The notes beneath the pieces are model-generated. The model was not told the origin of the DNA. It was given only the letters and a program-made list of their open reading frames with translations, and searched no databases. DNA of 64,000 nt from assembly GCA_020726505.1 (NCBI GenBank), contig JAHLEZ010000001.1:3720001-3784000 (forward strand). Reading direction: 5' to 3'. Origin of the DNA: Leptodontidium sp. MPI-SDFR-AT-0119 (taxonomy: Eukaryota; Ascomycota; Leotiomycetes; Helotiales; Leptodontidiaceae). The first letter of the stretch is position 1, and each line of letters begins with the position of its first letter. Position numbers and translations under genes: made by a program. This document shows positions 25,104 to 35,754 of the stretch, one piece after another.

Positions 25104-25982
25104 GATGCTGAGCTGGGGATGTTGGTATAGACTCTGTCAAGAGTTGGTGTGGTCGCGTCGTTAGAAGGAGATGGGATTGGTGGCTAGGTAAAACATTCGC
25201 ATTGTCTCAGATGATAAATCCATAGATCGTTCAATATTCAAAATTGATTCAGACACTCCAGCAGTATTTTGTAGAAATGAAACATTTAAATAGATGTGCT
25301 TTGGCAATGGCGGACGAGCCTAAATATACTCGACTAAGTTTATAGAGATAGTAGTATAGCTTTAAATAATAAATATTTAACGAACAACATCAATGTGTAA
25401 GAAAAATAACAATCATGGAACATGTTCAACGACATGGATCTTTTGCAGCCGAGGGCCAAACTCGTCTCCAGTGAGGCGAAAACTTGACTTGTTCTTCTGA
25501 AGTGAGTACTAAGTACGGATTTTGAGAGAGGAAAACACTCGAGTAGAGTATGAGCAAGCTTAAGTTAAATCTTCGAAGTGTATTGTTTAGGCCACTCTCT
25601 CACTTCGCTGCCTCGAACTCGGGATGCGGGACATTGTTACGAGCCATGTACTGGAAAGAAGGTGGTTTGATAAATCTCGCCTGGATTCTCCCCCGGAGTA
25701 TGTGCATAATCCACATGACTCCTTTAGTTCTCTTAACTTGCATCCTGAAATGTTTATTTGCCCCATAAAAAGGTCGAAAAGGCCCTTCTTCACAAGTTGA
25801 GGTCTATATTTCTATCCCAATGCGGTTAGCTCCCGATGAAGGCCCGAGCGACCCATTGATTCAGTACCCCAGAAAAGTAAATAATGGACGGATCGCATCC
25901 TCCCCACAGTTGACAACCTCATCCCCCCTTTGCACTCATAACTCACTCTCGCCACAACGAAATTCCAGATACCACCAGCAAC
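25104..25982. other. Intergenic, AT-rich in part
   Basis: Nothing coding seen. 25190-25420 is markedly AT-rich (runs such as TTTAAATAATAAATATTTAA), consistent with a 3' flank or an AT-rich relic. The rest is the ERG27 promoter. Confidence 0.5.
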
Positions 25983-27682
25983 ATGGGACTACCACCTTGG
26001 GAGACGAGCGATGGGCAGCTATTTGCGTTGATCACCGGCGCAAATAGGTAAGAGGAAAAGAAATTCCTGTCCCCAGATTCTTGCGACGTCCTGCTCCGGG
26101 ACAGACGTGCTTCGAATTCTATGAATCGAGGCATAAAAGCTAACATTTTCTCAGTGGCCTAGGATTTGCTATCGCATCCCGAATGATTGACGAGTTCTTC
26201 ACATCGCCATTAACCACCCCGAAGAAGCACCTCATCCTCATACTCTGCACGCGATCACCCATGAAGACACGATTTACCATTTCCCGTCTGCGAGCCCACC
26301 TCAGAATACAAGTCGAAAGCTCCCCATTTGCAAAGAAGCAACGAGCGAAAGCCAAGGACCAAGGTGTCGAGTACAAATGGGAGGATATGGTACAGAGAGT
26401 GCACTTCCTGGGAGTGGAAGTAGATCTGTGTGATCTGCGGAGTGTATATGCGCTGGCGGACAAGTTGGTCAATGGTACGGTTGGAAGTCCAGATGCGACT
26501 ACTATGGATGGTGGGAAGCTCCCACACGGATCGCCCGGAACTGCGAGCTACAGTGCGGATGTTGAGCAGGATAGATGGGCTCTCAGTCAGAAGCCAGGAT
26601 CAATTGGTGCACAGAGATCGTGGGGCTGGGGGTTGAGTGGGATACGGATTCCAAGATTAGATGCTGTTATCTTGAGTGCTGGGATTGGTGGCTGGGTAGG
26701 TCTGAATTGGCCTCTGGCAGTAAAGACAGTTTTGTTCGACACTGTAGAGGCTGTCACTTGGCCCAGGTACAAGAAGTCAAGCCTTGGAGCTCTGGTCAAA
26801 TCGTCAAGTCCATCTACAGATGAGAAGCAGCCTTTACTTGACGACCAGGAGAAACCAAACGAGCCACCATTGGGACAAGTCTTTTGCTCCAATGTTTTCG
26901 GCCACTACATTCTCGCTCATGGGTTGATGCCCCTCATCTCCCGACCTACATCGCCCAACTCAAAAACGTGCGGGAAGGTGATCTGGGTCAGTACAATCGA
27001 CGCTGTGGATACCAAATTCTCAATCGACGATTTCCAAGGGCTGGAATCCGATTCGCCATATGAGAGCTCGAAACGAGTCATCGACCTCCTTGCGTTGACC
27101 TCCAAGCTACCATCCACACAGCGAGCATCAGCTTCGTTCTTCGACAGCCCAAAATCTTCCACGGCGAAGAAGGGATCATCGAAGGGCGGAGAGGCCTCGC
27201 TGCGGCCCGAAATGTACGTGACGCATCCGGGTATCTTCGCATCTGACATAATGCCACTCCCTGGAATTTTAGTCGTCATCTACACGTGGGTGTTCTACTT
27301 TGTAAGATGGATTGGAAGTCCATGGCATCCTATCACGCCCTACAAAGCAGCAGTGTCTCCAGTGTGGATTGCACTCACTGATGTCAATGAGCTGAATTCC
27401 GCAGAAGGAAACGGGCTTAAGAAAGCCAAGTGGGGATCTGCGACTGACACGAATGGAGAGGAGCGTGTGATGAAGACAGAGGTTCCTGGGTGGGGATGGA
27501 ATGGCGAGATTGAGGACACAGTAGAGATCCAGAAGAGGAAAGGCCGGAAGAGAGACGCTGTTGATTTGACGAAAGAGAAGAGAGAGGAGTTTGAGATCAT
27601 GGGTGGTAAAGCCTGGACTCTGATAGAGGAGATGAGGAAGGAGTGGGAGGGTGTTTTGGGAGTCAAGGATCGGAAAAGGTGA
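25983..27682 (+). CDS. ERG27: 3-keto-steroid reductase of the C-4 demethylation complex
   Basis: Two exons, join(25983..26047, 26155..27682), encode 530 aa. The 107 bp intron cuts the cofactor motif and splicing restores TGANSGLG (residues 18-25), the NADPH-binding signature of short-chain dehydrogenases. ILSAG stands in the usual NNAG position, and the catalytic residues are Ser301 (WVSTID) and Tyr324/Lys328 (YESSK). A hydrophobic stretch at about 380-400 (GILVVIYTWVFYFVRW) probably anchors it in the ER membrane. The enzyme reduces the 3-keto group during removal of the C-4 methyls of ergosterol precursors, with ERG25 and ERG26. In Botrytis this enzyme is the target of fenhexamid. The long insert at about 125-175 and the basic C-terminal extension are typical of filamentous-fungal forms. 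Confidence 0.93.
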
Positions 27683-28109
27683 TACACTGAGACTGTTCGG
27701 GCTTGTTTGTATTTATGGACTGTACAATAAGGCCTAAGTAAGGGGACAATAGTCACTCAGTCACTTTGCACGACTGGGCATTGTATCGATTTTGGGTCTC
27801 GACCTTGAATATAATCATTTAATAATATACAAATCCTGATATTCATCTCACATAGAAGGTATTATACTAGTTTGGAATTTGACAGGATATATGATTCAAC
27901 TCAATTCGAGGCAATGGCCCTTTCCCAAGACTCCTGAGCACTTGCTGCCAGTTTAGACGCCGAGCAGATGCTTGTTTACATCAAACCCTTAAATCTCGAA
28001 ACAAAAATTCAACATCATCGCTTAGCGGGTAGATACTGTAGATCCCCTCCAATAGCTTCGTCCTCCCATTTCTATCCCTCTCACAACTGCCATCTGCCAA
28101 ACAAAACTT
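27683..28109. other. Short convergent intergenic region
   Basis: 3' flanks of ERG27 (+) and the small membrane-protein gene (-). AT-rich around 27800-27850. No gene seen. Confidence 0.55.
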
Positions 28110-29040
28110 TCAATCACATCCGCATCCACAGTCACAATCACGCACATTCCTCCTCATGTCTTTCCCCCCAATCCTAAAGACCCCATGTACAACCCAACTC
28201 ACAAGCAAAGCTAAAACAGCCGATCCCGCTAAATAGCTCTTCCCCTCCATCAGAAACCTCTCCTCTGTCTTCCATATCCCCACAACCGTACCAACCAGTA
28301 GTCCTATACCCAATATATAGTTTCGGTACCGATATTTCTTTGCCTTCTGCGAGTGCAGTGCGTGGGAGAGACTGAATGCGAAGAGGATGATGGCTGCGAG
28401 GACAAGAAGGGGTGGTGGGTTGGCGAGCAGGGGTGATGCGCGACTCTGTTGTTAGAAGTATGTGTTAGCGTTACTGCGTTTGCGCTTGTGTGTTTTCTTG
28501 CTGGGAGTTGAAGGGAGTTCTTACTGTTACTGTCTCCCAGATTTTGGTCTTCTCGAGGTGCTCTATGGCAAGTGCCAATCTGCGATGGACACCTGATAAC
28601 AATCCACCTATGTGCTTTCCAATTGTTGAACGCCGACTACTTAGCAGGTTCGAGCTTTTGTCAAGAAAACTCGTATTTCCTTCTCGCGGTCTGCCTGGTA
28701 TCGATTCGTGCTGGTGTATGATGGCCACGCAAACTCCGGCGATGGTCATGGCAGGTATGTCTTTCGAAGTGGTTGCAATGGATTGCAGAGTTGTCATATT
28801 TGCTTCAAAGCTCCTGCGGAAGGGTAGCGGTCGTTCTGGACGCTTTATTGAACTTTGTGGACGTCGGATGGGCCGCACGTCGATCTGTTGGGAGCAGTAA
28901 TCGCGCTTCACTGTACAGCTAGGTTGTGTAGATGGAGTAGCTCTACAGCATGATCTTGATTGTCCAGGAAATCGTATCTCGTCGTTTTCTGTTCGTGGGG
29001 GTTGTTTTATGGATTCTTCTCTGAGGCTCCCGAGATCCAT
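28110..29040 (-). CDS. Hypothetical membrane protein with Cys-rich tail
   Basis: Two exons, complement(28110..28445, 28525..29040), encode 283 aa. The 79 bp intron has GTAAGA at its start and a CTAAC branch near its end, and the join is in phase. The N-terminal 170 residues are polar, basic and low in complexity; a second ATG at 28797 (MTTLQSIATTSKD) may be the true start and would give about 202 aa. Residues 184-202 (LLVLAAIILFAFSLSHAL), 214-229 and 241-260 are three hydrophobic helices, followed by a basic stretch and the terminal motif CDCGCGCD, which could bind metal or be lipidated. I recognise no family. It is divergent from the bZIP/TPR membrane gene (755 bp between the ATGs), so the two may share a promoter. 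Confidence 0.6.
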
Positions 29041-29795
29041 TGCAAGGTGTCGTCGGGCTTTGACGTTAAGGCTTTTGCTGAAGTTGGGGTTAAGTGCTAT
29101 ATTTCGATATTGGATTAAGGAGGGGGCAGTTTGCAGATCCGACGATCTATTCAGTACGTAGAAATACTCTTGAAAAGAGTGATGAGACGATGAGACGATG
29201 AAGCCTCATTCAGAGAAGTGTCAGAGGGAAGAAAGTTCTTGACAACGCAGAGCCTCAGCCTCATTCAGCGCCAGCCTCGACTACACGACACCTTGAATAT
29301 TGAGCCAAATTTTCATCAAACAGCTCCCTACTACCTCACAGCTCCATCACCCCCTACCAAACTTGACTTTCTAGCTAAGGATTGTTCAATATTTCTCCTG
29401 ACTGACTCCCGGAATCGTTCTCGGCAAAAACCTGGGCCTCGTCTGCAGCCTCGTGGCTTGTTCGTCGTGGATGGGAAGAAACCATTCCGGAATCAAACTT
29501 GGAAATAGGTCCGACACCTCCCCAGAAAGCACAGAATATCTACCTTCAATCTTTGTGAGTGCTCTTGGAGCTGTGGCGACAGCTACCTGTTTTTGGACCG
29601 ATCAACAGCTAATTGTCGGGGACAGCATCCCATACCATCCCATTCCATCGAACAGAACCTCTTTCCAGACATTGAAACCTTATATACATCCGCGAGCAAT
29701 CATTTCAAACAATCAACGTTGGAACTCTTCGAATGGCTTGCTCGACAACATAGCGTACCGTCACCTGCCCATTGTTGACAAACTCAACTCCCTAT
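29041..29795. other. Divergent promoter region
   Basis: 755 bp between the two ATGs of the divergent genes. Short frames only (29218-29508, 29453-29821). The repeated GATGAGACGATGAGACGATGA at about 29182-29202 is the only visible repeat. Confidence 0.5.
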
Positions 29796-32705
29796 ATGGC
29801 CGCTCCCGTTCAGAACCGTGAATTGAAGCCAAGACTTCTCTCTATCCGAGATATCTTTCTGAGTCCACCTATGGTACCAATGGAACCAGAGATTCCAGGA
29901 AAGGATGTTCCTCTCTTTGTGGTCCCCTCTGAACAGAACATCCCCAAACAAAATTTCCATATCCCGGTTCGTGAGGATGAGGATGAAGCGAGAAAGTTGA
30001 GGCGACAGAGGAGACTTGAAATCAACCGCCAGTCAGCGTACGTCTTGTACACTTTGATTGAGCTCAGGTAGTGTCAACCAGCTAACTATTCTAGTATGGC
30101 CTTTCGCCAACGAAGAAAAGAGCACGAAGTCGAGGATGTGAAGAAAGAATCAGATTTACTCTCTTGGGGCTCTAGATACATGAGCGAGGGCAATGTCTGT
30201 AGTCCACTCACTTACCAATCAGCACACGAGTCTCAAGTTGCCGCTTGGAAGGTGGTCACAGATTCTGAGGCTGGAGTGTCACAAGTTCTCGAGTCTTCTA
30301 AGAGAATAAGCTGCGTAGTGGATCTAGTACGTCTCGCGTACTTATTGATTTGCATGTACAGTACGATGCTGACTTAGTATTACCAGGTCGATGACTTCAA
30401 TGAGGATCGATACATGATGTCTCTCTTTAGACTCCTGACCGAGTGTGCCGATACAACAGAGGATCATGGTTCTAAAATCACTGAAGATCGCGATACTAAG
30501 CAACTCTCTATCCAGAGTAAGACCCCGCAATTTTTCACGGGGCGCCTTCCAGTGCTTAGAGAGAAGCATCGTTCCCTATCTTCACACCCTGATCGATCGA
30601 TACAAGTAACTACAGATGAAGCCGAAGCCTACCTGGCATTCAAATGTCTGGTTGCTTTGTCACAGGAAGAATATCGCTCGCTGAACAAAATATCGATTCT
30701 CATCCGCCAAAACGTCGGCGCAGCTGCAGCGGAGGACGAGGACAAGTACTTTTATCAGTATGCTGCAACACACTGGTATAGACATTTGATCGCAGTCAAA
30801 GACCCAGAAGCACGGCTTGTGCAACTTGCAGCTTCTTTTCTGGACGGGAATGAATTTGTGTCGTGGTCGGAATTTGTGTATCGTCTCAGCGGATCTCGAG
30901 GAACGGCGCTAGAAGTTGAATCAAAACTAAAGATCTGGAAAGCTAGCCTCAAAGGCGAAATTAAGAATTTGCTCTCACTTGGGAGCTACTTTTCGGGACC
31001 GTATCGCGCTGCAGCCGAAGAATTTAACCAAAATGCTGGCGACAAAACCTTGCCGTTTCTGACGTTGTATCAGCTAGGGGAGTATTTCAATCTGGCCACA
31101 CGAATTCAGGAAGCATTCCAAGTCAAAAGAACTGTTGCTGAAGGATTTGTGAAACTGCTCGGAGAACGGAATCCGCTCGCACTGAAGGCGGAGTCGGCTT
31201 TTGCTCTTGAATATCTCGGTCAGGGACTTTTTCTTGAAGCAGAATCAACATTTGCAAGACTCGCCCAGATTCAACGAGAGGTAATTGGAGAGGATCGCCC
31301 GGACTACTTTCAGAGCTTGCAGCGACAAGGCATGGCGGAGCTTTGGATGACTAAATTTGTCGAAGCGGATTCGAACCTGACAGAATCTCTCCAAGGACTG
31401 CTTAGTACCATCGGCCCGCAGAGCTTTCTTTATCTCATGTCACAGCTTACCTTGGGACAAGTATTGGAGTACAGGGGGGAAGGGAGAAGGGAGACTTTGG
31501 ACTACGAGCACGTTTGGAGAGACCGCAAGTCTACATTAGGTTCAGACAACCCTATGGCTGTATGGGCACGGTGTGCGGTGGCCTCTGCGTATCGAAAGTT
31601 GAGACTTTACGAACAAGAGTACTCACAGATAATCGGATACGGGACAGCATCGAGCGTTTACAGTTGTGCCGAGATAACAGATGGATTTCGTAGCTCTGCA
31701 GGGCAAGGGTATTTCCCGAACATCAAAGGAATTGGCACGAAACTTCGGTTCGAAAAACCTATCCCTTGGGGTGAGCAAGGCCAGCCATGGATGAGGGGGT
31801 ACGGTAAAGATACTTCACAGTGGAACGATCTTCATGAGTATCGCAGCACACCAGAAGAGGGGAGATACTCTGGGTTTTCATGGTCGAGGCTCCGTCGAAT
31901 CCTTGATGGCAATGGCAAATTGGCAACGGCTCTGATTTTTATGGCTCGATTCACCGGCACTGTAGCTTCATCAACAGAATCCCGACCAGCTTCGCCAGAA
32001 TCTCTTCTCGAGACAACAATGCTAGCAGCGTGTCTGGGTGTGGTATTTACAGCAGTCGTCTACCTGGAGAGGTGCAAAGAGGTCCTAACGCCGTTGATGA
32101 TTGTCATGCCTTTCGCATGTCTAGATCTCGGTCGAGAAATTGCGTTCCCAGAACGCCAATTACTACTCGTTGCTACCTTCAGCGCAAGTCTGAACATTGC
32201 ATGGCTCAAAGCGAAGCTCGCCGACCTTCCTAGAACAGGAGGACTGACAGCGCTGCTCATTGCAACTTTTGGGTTCCTGTCCGCGTGTGCTGCTGCGTAC
32301 TACCTCCCAGCCATGGGAGGCAGATATGCTGATCGATTCATCCTCGCAGCAGTCAGCACTCTGTTCACGACTATGATATGGTCTGTTGTCTGGGTAGTGT
32401 GTTTCCACAACCTGGGATTGGCGCAGAGACTTGAAGTTGGGGAGTACGATGAGCATATTGGTGCTTTCACAAAGCGCATCTTCGAGACTTGGATCAATCA
32501 ACTCATCACGCATGTCTGTGAGTCTCTGATAAGTCGCCTTGTTGGCTCGAATAGTCTTCCAACGGGATTGAAGCAACATGCCGGCGATGTCGAGTCTGTG
32601 CCCGCAGATGGTTTGAGTAGGAGGGAATCATTCTGGACAGCAGTCGATGCACCCCCTACTCCTCCGCAGAGCTGGCGTGGAGACATGTCTCCTTCAACAC
32701 AATGA
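29796..32705 (+). CDS. bZIP-type basic region + degenerate NLR-like + TPR + five-helix membrane protein
   Basis: Three exons, join(29796..30037, 30095..30326, 30387..32705), encode 930 aa; both introns (57 and 60 bp) are canonical and in phase. Residues 65-93 are very basic and contain N77-RQSAMAF-R85-QRRK, the invariant N-x7-R spacing of a bZIP basic region; intron 1 splits the Ala81 codon. No leucine heptad follows. Residues 145-190 (ISCVVDLVDDF, then LLTEC..GSKI) recall a NACHT Walker B segment, but there is no P-loop. Residues 230-330 resemble the linker after NACHT in fungal NLRs (AYLAFKCL, YAATHWYRHL, FLDG.EFVSW). Residues 380-570 form TPR-like helices of kinesin-light-chain type. Residues 680-870 hold five hydrophobic segments. 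The tail is polar. An NLR-derived, membrane-anchored regulator is inference. Cochliobolus TOXE is a precedent for a zipperless basic region fused to repeats. Confidence 0.72.
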
Positions 32706-34336
32706 TGGGCGATCTTGGAGAAGAGTGGAATCGCGGAGCGACCTCGACGAGCAAAATGATGGCCAGCAATCTCCACACGCATATTCAACTATGCGGGCCA
32801 TCATTCGAGTGCTAGCTCTAGCCACTCAGCCACTCATTCACGTACCTTGCATACGATCCTGTTTCCGTCCTTGTTTGTTGCATCGCTTGTTGAGCTTTCC
32901 CTCTTTGTATATTTCGGTGTGATATGGTGTTTAGGCTGCAAAATAGTTTTTGAAGTTGGGTGCGGCGTGGTCGATTTAGGAGTCATTGGAAAGTACTTTT
33001 AGGGTTGAATGAAAGCTGCAGACGGTTATTGTGACAGGAGAGTTTTCAGAGTAGGAATCGAAAGAAGACACATTGTGCATTTAATTATCTCGCTATAACT
33101 GTGAAATTACTGAGCATCTCCCTCGTACACCGGATAAAATCATGCGCTTAATTTGAATAAACAGGGGAAGGGTCGCGAAGGACGTTTTTGATACTGTAAC
33201 ACAACAGTCCCGGTTTCAAAGGCCAATCAAGTTACTCTCTAAGCATCTCAATTCTGTCAGTATTGCTTATGAAGTCATAAATCATTCACAACATAATGGA
33301 CTTTCGTAAGTTTTTGTTGGTACACGATATCAGTTTGCACGATGCGGCGGGGAGTCGTCATTCGCTTAGCATTGTAAACACTTGCCAAATTCTACCTCGG
33401 AGAATTCTCTCTCTGCACAAAACCGGTTGAACCAAGACGATAAAAGACAATTGAAATCTGTCAGTGACATCCGTACGGTCTTGAAAAATTTCCAGACCAT
33501 AGATAAGCAAGTCCTGGACAAGTGTGCGTGCCTAAATCATCTAGCCTCACATTCAAACCCACCACATAGCCTAACAGACAAGCACATCCACCCAAATCCA
33601 ATGTTCAAGAACACACAAAACTCCCTTCCCATGGTCAACGTAGCCTTGCAGAAGCCACCAACATCCAAACCTAATACCTCCTTCCTATTCCGAACCCCTG
33701 ACTCCCAAGTCCAGGATTCCCAAGCCACACACCCACCCCCTGCCCTGCACGCTGCACAACACACAGAAATTCTCCGAGAGGGCCAACGTCAGCTCTGAAC
33801 GTCCGTTCGTTCATAAGGCTGCGTTTCTCGGAACTTTGGCCTGCTTGGGAATCCAGACAGACATCATGACGACTGTTGTTGTGATGTGAGGTGAGGATAA
33901 GCGGGTTGACATTTCGGTTACTGTAGATTCGGGCCCGAAGGGAAAATCGGAGATGGTGAGCCGCATTTTGCTCTTCTCCAGAGGTCCTGTTTAAGCGGAA
34001 GCAAAGTCTTGGCAGCGTGTTTGAGAATCGTGGGGAGTGGGCTGATAAGAGGGAGTGGATCTCTTTGCGAGTTTTGCTGGGTAGGTGCGGAAATCTCGCT
34101 CTGTCACTCGTGCTGATTTCGATCCCGAAAAACTCCGTCGTATACTACTGCGGTTCTCTGGTATCACTCAAGTCTGAATTTTCGGGACAAGTTGTAGGAG
34201 GTGGAGAAAAAGTAGACCAAATAACACATCGTTCAAACATTGATACAAGAATTTCATCGTAATCCCCCAACACTATATCGCTAATTGTACATTTCTCCAC
34301 AATCAAGACAACTGACACCTTTTTCTGTACCAGTAA
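32706..34336. other. Convergent intergenic region
   Basis: 1.6 kb between the bZIP/TPR gene and the GEgh16-type gene, which end towards each other. The + frame at 33382-33798 has protein-like sequence at its start (a 45-residue polar helical stretch) but no ATG, and no intron that joins it in phase to the ATG at 33296. I do not call it a gene. Confidence 0.45.
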
Positions 34337-35754
34337 TTAAACGGACAGGTTGAGGGCTCGCTTGTTGTTGTTATTGTTGTTTCGTCCATTTCCGTTTCCT
34401 CTCCCGTTTCCGTTCGCGTTTGTGTTTCCGTTTGCACCAGCCTTGCCAGTGGTTGCCTTTGTGGCCTTTGCGGCGGTAGAGCTGGTTGTGGAAGCTGCTC
34501 CTGCGCCGGCTCCAGCGTCTGCGGCACCAGTAGCAGCTGCTCCGTTGATGTTTTCTCTTGAGAGAGTCTGAGCATCGACGGCTTTGCTAACAATTGGGAG
34601 TTCGGCTGTGTATTGTTAGTTTAGTTGATCTGCGTGATGGAGAATGGTTGTTTACCTCCTGCGGCTTTGAGGGCTGCTGCACCCTGACCGGAAACTTGGT
34701 TGGCCTTGATCGCAGCATCGAGATCCAACTGATCCTGTTGGACTTGAGCGAGCACGGCTGGGAGTGTGGCTGCGGTGGCGACTGGGTCTTCAGTCAGCAT
34801 ATGGCACTCGGAAGTATATATCAGACAACACGAATGGCGAAAATGAAACGGGCTCAATGGCTTTAGATTGATGTTTTATCTACTTAAAACACATGTACAG
34901 AGCAATCGGTTGCCCATCGCCCAGAGAACTCGGATATCGTGACGTTGGGGGACTACCTACTTGTGTTTGCAGAGTTGGCATTGGCGACAGTGTCGGTTTG
35001 CTGGACAGCGAAGCAACCTCCGAAGGGGCCGGCCTGGGCGTTGTTTCGGCAGCGGACAGTGCAGATGTTTCCGGTAGATCCTAAGAAGAAGAATTGTTAG
35101 TACGAAAGCTATTTAGGCGAAGAAAATAGCTCTTACCTCCAATACAGGTCATCTTATCAGGCATGGTGACGGTGATGTTGAAGTCCTGAGTCTTGGCTTG
35201 AGAGAATCCGTTGGCTCCGGGAACATTGTTGGTGACGGTAAGGTTCTGGGTGAAGACACCAGTGTTGCCTGAAGGAGTTAGTATGGCTCATTGATACTGT
35301 TCAAACATGCTCACCAGTCTCCTCCAAGTCGCACACGTATGGTCCGGCGCCATCGGCGTTAACTTGGTGAATGGTCACCGTCATCTCCGTACCAGCCTTG
35401 ACAGATGTCACTTGGTTTGCAGCGAGAGCATTCTCGGTGTTCTCTCCAATATCGATGTTGCCAGTCAACTCGGTTCGGCCGCACTCGTTGACAACGTTGG
35501 CCTTGATTTCGGCATCGCGAATGATCGTGGTGTCTTGTTGGCAAGGACTGATGCTCGTGCAGTTTCGTGCAATAGCATCGTTGACTAGGCGTATATTAGC
35601 ACTGAGAGATAGTTGAAAGACAGATTTGGATAAAGAACCGACCTTGGAATCCCACACTTGCTGGAGACCCAGCTTCACCTTGAGCACCGAGGATAACACC
35701 ATGAGCATTGGCCAAGGACAGGAGAGCCGCAGTATAGAATATCGAGGAAATCAT
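34337..35754 (-). CDS. GEgh16/Gas1-type secreted protein (appressorium-associated family)
   Basis: Six exons, complement(34337..34605, 34656..34787, 34961..35080, 35137..35268, 35315..35584, 35643..35754), encode 344 aa; all joins are in phase. A signal peptide (MISSIFYTAALLSLANA, cut before HG) begins the mature HGVILGAQGEAGSPASVGFQ. The conserved body follows: NPCQQ-type SPCQQDTTIIRDAEI, NECGRTELTGNID, TVTIHQVNADGAGPYVCDL, then ICTVRCRNNAQAGPFGGCFAVQQTD, with paired cysteines likely in disulfides. The C-terminal 90 residues are Ala/Thr-rich, then Gly-Asn repeats, a run of Asn and KRALNLSV. The family was first seen as barley powdery-mildew Egh16 and Magnaporthe Gas1/Gas2, expressed in appressoria. 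Saprobes have copies too, so a role in host infection here is not established. The 173 bp intron (34788-34960) is the least certain. Confidence 0.93.

Noticed and set aside
25600..25660. tRNA-like words (CTCGAACTCGGGATG) on the minus strand
   Set aside because: No acceptor, D or anticodon stem could be paired around them.
33296..33798. Possible small spliced gene from ATG 33296 into the frame at 33382-33798
   Set aside because: No GT-AG intron joins the ATG in phase with the later frame, and the second half is Pro/His/Ser-rich noise.
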